Shown: in pieces, positions 62,128 to 64,000 of the stretch | Layout: each line of letters begins with the position of its first letter | Numbering within the stretch: position 1 is the first letter of the stretch | NCBI RefSeq assembly: GCF_918797505.1 | Contig: NC_092800.1 | Span: 47,013,022-47,077,021 of the forward strand | DNA from: Bemisia tabaci | Taxonomy: Eukaryota > Arthropoda > Insecta > Hemiptera > Aleyrodidae | DNA length: 64,000 nt | Reading direction: 5' to 3' | The notes under the pieces: model-generated | Databases searched by the model: none | What the model was told of the DNA's origin: nothing | The model's input: the letters and a program-made list of their open reading frames with translations, nothing else | Position numbers and translations under genes: made by a program

Positions 62128-62281
62128 GGCGAGGTGTGAATGATCGATAATCGACATTTCCCCATTTTAAGCTATGGCAAAGAATAGATTATTAAGGTGT
62201 TCGCACACCCTGTTAATCGATCTTTTTCTACATGTTGAAATGGCAGATCAATCTGTATATCGCAAAGCACGCCACGCCACT
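62128..62281 (+). repeat. About 150-bp dispersed repeat, copy 3
   Basis: GAGGTGTGAATGATCGATAA through ATCGCAAAGCACGCCACGCC matches the copy at 470-620 along its length. Confidence 0.6.
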
Positions 62282-62555
62282 TTCGATTTTGGGAGGGAAG
62301 CTTCAACACTGCATCCTATCTAGAGGGTAATTAGTACGAAACTCGAGTAAAGTTCAGCAGTATAACTCTGGTATTAGATTCTAACAAGGGATTGAAATAA
62401 TTTTCACTGTATTTTACAACACATAAAATTCTGCGGGATACTGCGGATTTGCTGGACGATGGATGTATAACTCCATCATCATAAGCATATTAATCCATGG
62501 CGAGCAAGGTATAGCAGTTGAAGAAACGATCCCAGGACAATCTTAAGGCAATACC

Positions 62556-62925
62556 GACATGGACTATACCTACTGGCGAAGATCAGCCGGAGTGTCAAGC
62601 GAGAGTCAGGTTCGAAATGAAAGGATACGTGAAATCATGGGTGTTGAAAACATCATAATGCACGACATTTTCACGAAACAGCTCGTCTGGTAGATGGACA
62701 TATGTGCAAAGTATGCCAGATGAAAGCCTAAGATTTGCCTAAGAAAGTTCTGGATGGGGTCCCACCCTCCTCTGGCAGAAAACGTAGAGGACGCCCTGCT
62801 AAATCGCGGATTGATGGATAAGGCAGGAAATGAGGAGATGCAATTGCCGGAAGAGCTCTGGCAAGATCGCTATCAACGGTGGGTGGGTGTCGCAGATAGC
62901 ACAAAAGCGCTATAAGAGCGACATG
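62556..62925 (+). pseudogene. LINE reverse-transcriptase C-terminal relic
   Basis: Broken frames spell the typical end of an insect LINE ORF2: WRRSAGVS, QVRNERIREIMGVE, a disrupted WYGH, KKVLDGVPP, GRKRRGRPAKS, and EELWQDRYQRW. Several stops and frameshifts interrupt it, including TAG in place of Tyr in the WYGH block. The 3' end carries GCGCTATAAGAGCGAC, shared with the minus-strand fragment at 9777-9930. The family looks RTE-like. It is dead. Confidence 0.65.
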
Positions 62926-62950
62926 TTAGTTAACATGTTATAACTAACTA

Positions 62951-63937
62951 CATAGGCTGTCCCAAAACAACTGGCACTAAGTCTGTCATTCGGGAACTAC
63001 AATAGATATCGACATGCGGTTTGCGGGAGGTGATAGCTCATACTCTTAGCTCTTAAACGAGCCTAAGTTGAGCTAATTTGGTTCAAAACTCAACGAGTTA
63101 CATCGATTTTCCCGAGACGTGTAAGAAATACCCCTACGGAATTTTTCGGTAATTTTTCATTCCTTAACTTTGCCTCCGCAAGCTGTGAAATTGGTTCAGA
63201 CGTTATGAATCAAGTTTCCACTTCTCTGGATGCAAGTTTCCACTTGTCAGGAAGTGTTTCCATCACAGCCGAGAAGTTTTTTTTCTGTTTGCAAAGTCAG
63301 TTTAGTGAAATTGTCCGGCCTGATAACGCGTTTTTTTGTGTTTCGTCATGAGTTCACCCGCGGAGTTGAAACAAGAGCAACGATACGCAATTCGATATTG
63401 CGTTCGTCGTGAATTATCTGCTTCTGAAACACTTCTAAGCCACTGTCATTTCATTCACAGTTTCAGAAGCAGATAATTCACGACGAACGCAATATCGAAT
63501 TGCGTATCGTTGCTCTTGCTTCAACTCCGCGGGTGAACTCATGACGAAACACAAAAAACGCGTTATCAGGCCGGACAATTTCACTAAACTGACTTTGCAA
63601 ACAGAAAAAAACTTCTCGGCTGTGATGGAAACACTTCCTGACAAGTAGAAACTTGCATCCAGAGAAGTGGAAACTTGATTCATAACGTCTGAACCAATTT
63701 CACAGCTTGCGGAGGCAAAGTTAAGGAATGAAAAATTACCGAAAAATTCCGTAGGGGTATTTCTTACACGTCTCGGGAAAATCGATGTAACTCGTTGAGT
63801 TTTGAACCAAATTAGCTCAACTTAGGCTCGTTTAAGAGCTAAGAGTATGAACTATCACCTCCCGCAAACCGCATGTCGATATCTATTGTAGTTCCCGAAT
63901 GACAGACTTAGTGCCAGTTGTTTTGGGACAGCCTATG
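62951..63937. mobile_element. Palindromic mariner-derived element
   Basis: Arms of about 480 bp (62951-63430 and 63461-63937) are near-perfect complements around a 30-bp spacer. The ends are CATAGGCTGTCCCAAAAC and its complement, flanked by TA on both sides (62949-62950, 63938-63939), the Tc1/mariner signature. Each arm carries the start of a transposase frame: ATG, then SSPAELKQEQRYAIRYC and RRELSASET. This resembles the mariner N-terminal helix-turn-helix start; it is cut off at the palindrome centre. The element is therefore a foldback made from the 5' part of a mariner. Confidence 0.8.
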
Positions 63938-64000
63938 TACTAACATGCTAGTTAAAATACTGTTGGCTTTGCAAATTTTAAACACATGTCAGTAACGTAG

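Noticed and set aside
63230..63683. Frames resembling a mariner transposase start
   Set aside because: Only the first 30 or so codons exist and are cut at the palindrome centre; treated as part of the element.

Overview
This window looks like nuclear DNA from an insect. It is AT-rich, its few coding exons are GC-richer and intron-split with canonical GT/AG borders, and it is packed with short transposable elements, foldbacks and homopolymer tracts. The best recognisable gene is an Osiris-like (DUF1676-type) secretory/membrane protein, a family known only from insects. The repeat style suggests a hemipteran such as a whitefly, but that species guess is inference only. There are no prokaryotic features, rRNA genes, CRISPR arrays or intact tRNA genes.

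Genes. (1) An Osiris-like gene on the minus strand has a 5' exon at 34643-34046 and a 3' exon at 9643-9099. The splice phases match across an intron of about 24.4 kb that fills the middle of the window. (2) An unrecognised two-exon gene on the plus strand has exons at about 38418-38888 and 41917-42053, with matched splice phase, an apparent frame change in its first exon, and a 1.15-kb near-perfect hairpin in its intron. (3) A small secreted Pro/Gly-rich protein lies on the minus strand (62012-61719), with a splice acceptor just upstream of its ATG. Two broken coding relics are recognisable. One encodes a FEN/XPG-I-like nuclease fold plus a Cys-rich tail (18909-20153) and sits inside long diverged terminal inverted repeats. 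The other is a LINE reverse-transcriptase C-terminus, present twice (62556-62925 plus; 9777-9930 minus).

Mobile DNA. Several elements are delimited to the base by target-site duplications. These are: a 2,984-bp hAT-like element carrying a satellite-like array (43851-46834, TSD ACTAAGTG); hAT-like MITEs at 22771-23576, 39949-40274 and 60193-60529 (8-bp TSDs); a second 8-bp-TSD family at 27332-27645 and 59631-60066; and a palindromic mariner derivative at 62951-63937 (TA TSD). Many further MITE families with clear terminal inverted repeats are listed. The 21.9-23.7 kb and 48.4-49.1 kb stretches are tandem duplications in which single units were invaded by elements, so the paralogous unit preserves the empty site.

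Layout. 0-9 kb: sparse, old MITEs. 9-34 kb: the Osiris-like intron, with the FEN-like relic and about a dozen elements. 34-35 kb: Osiris-like 5' exon and a cluster of mini-hairpins upstream. 38-42 kb: unknown gene with intronic hairpin. 43.8-46.8 kb: satellite-bearing hAT-like element. 47-59 kb: MITEs and nested foldbacks. 59-64 kb: nested long-TIR element, small secreted-protein gene, LINE relic and mariner palindrome. The genes show no shared pathway. What the region illustrates is insertion and nesting around a few sparse genes.
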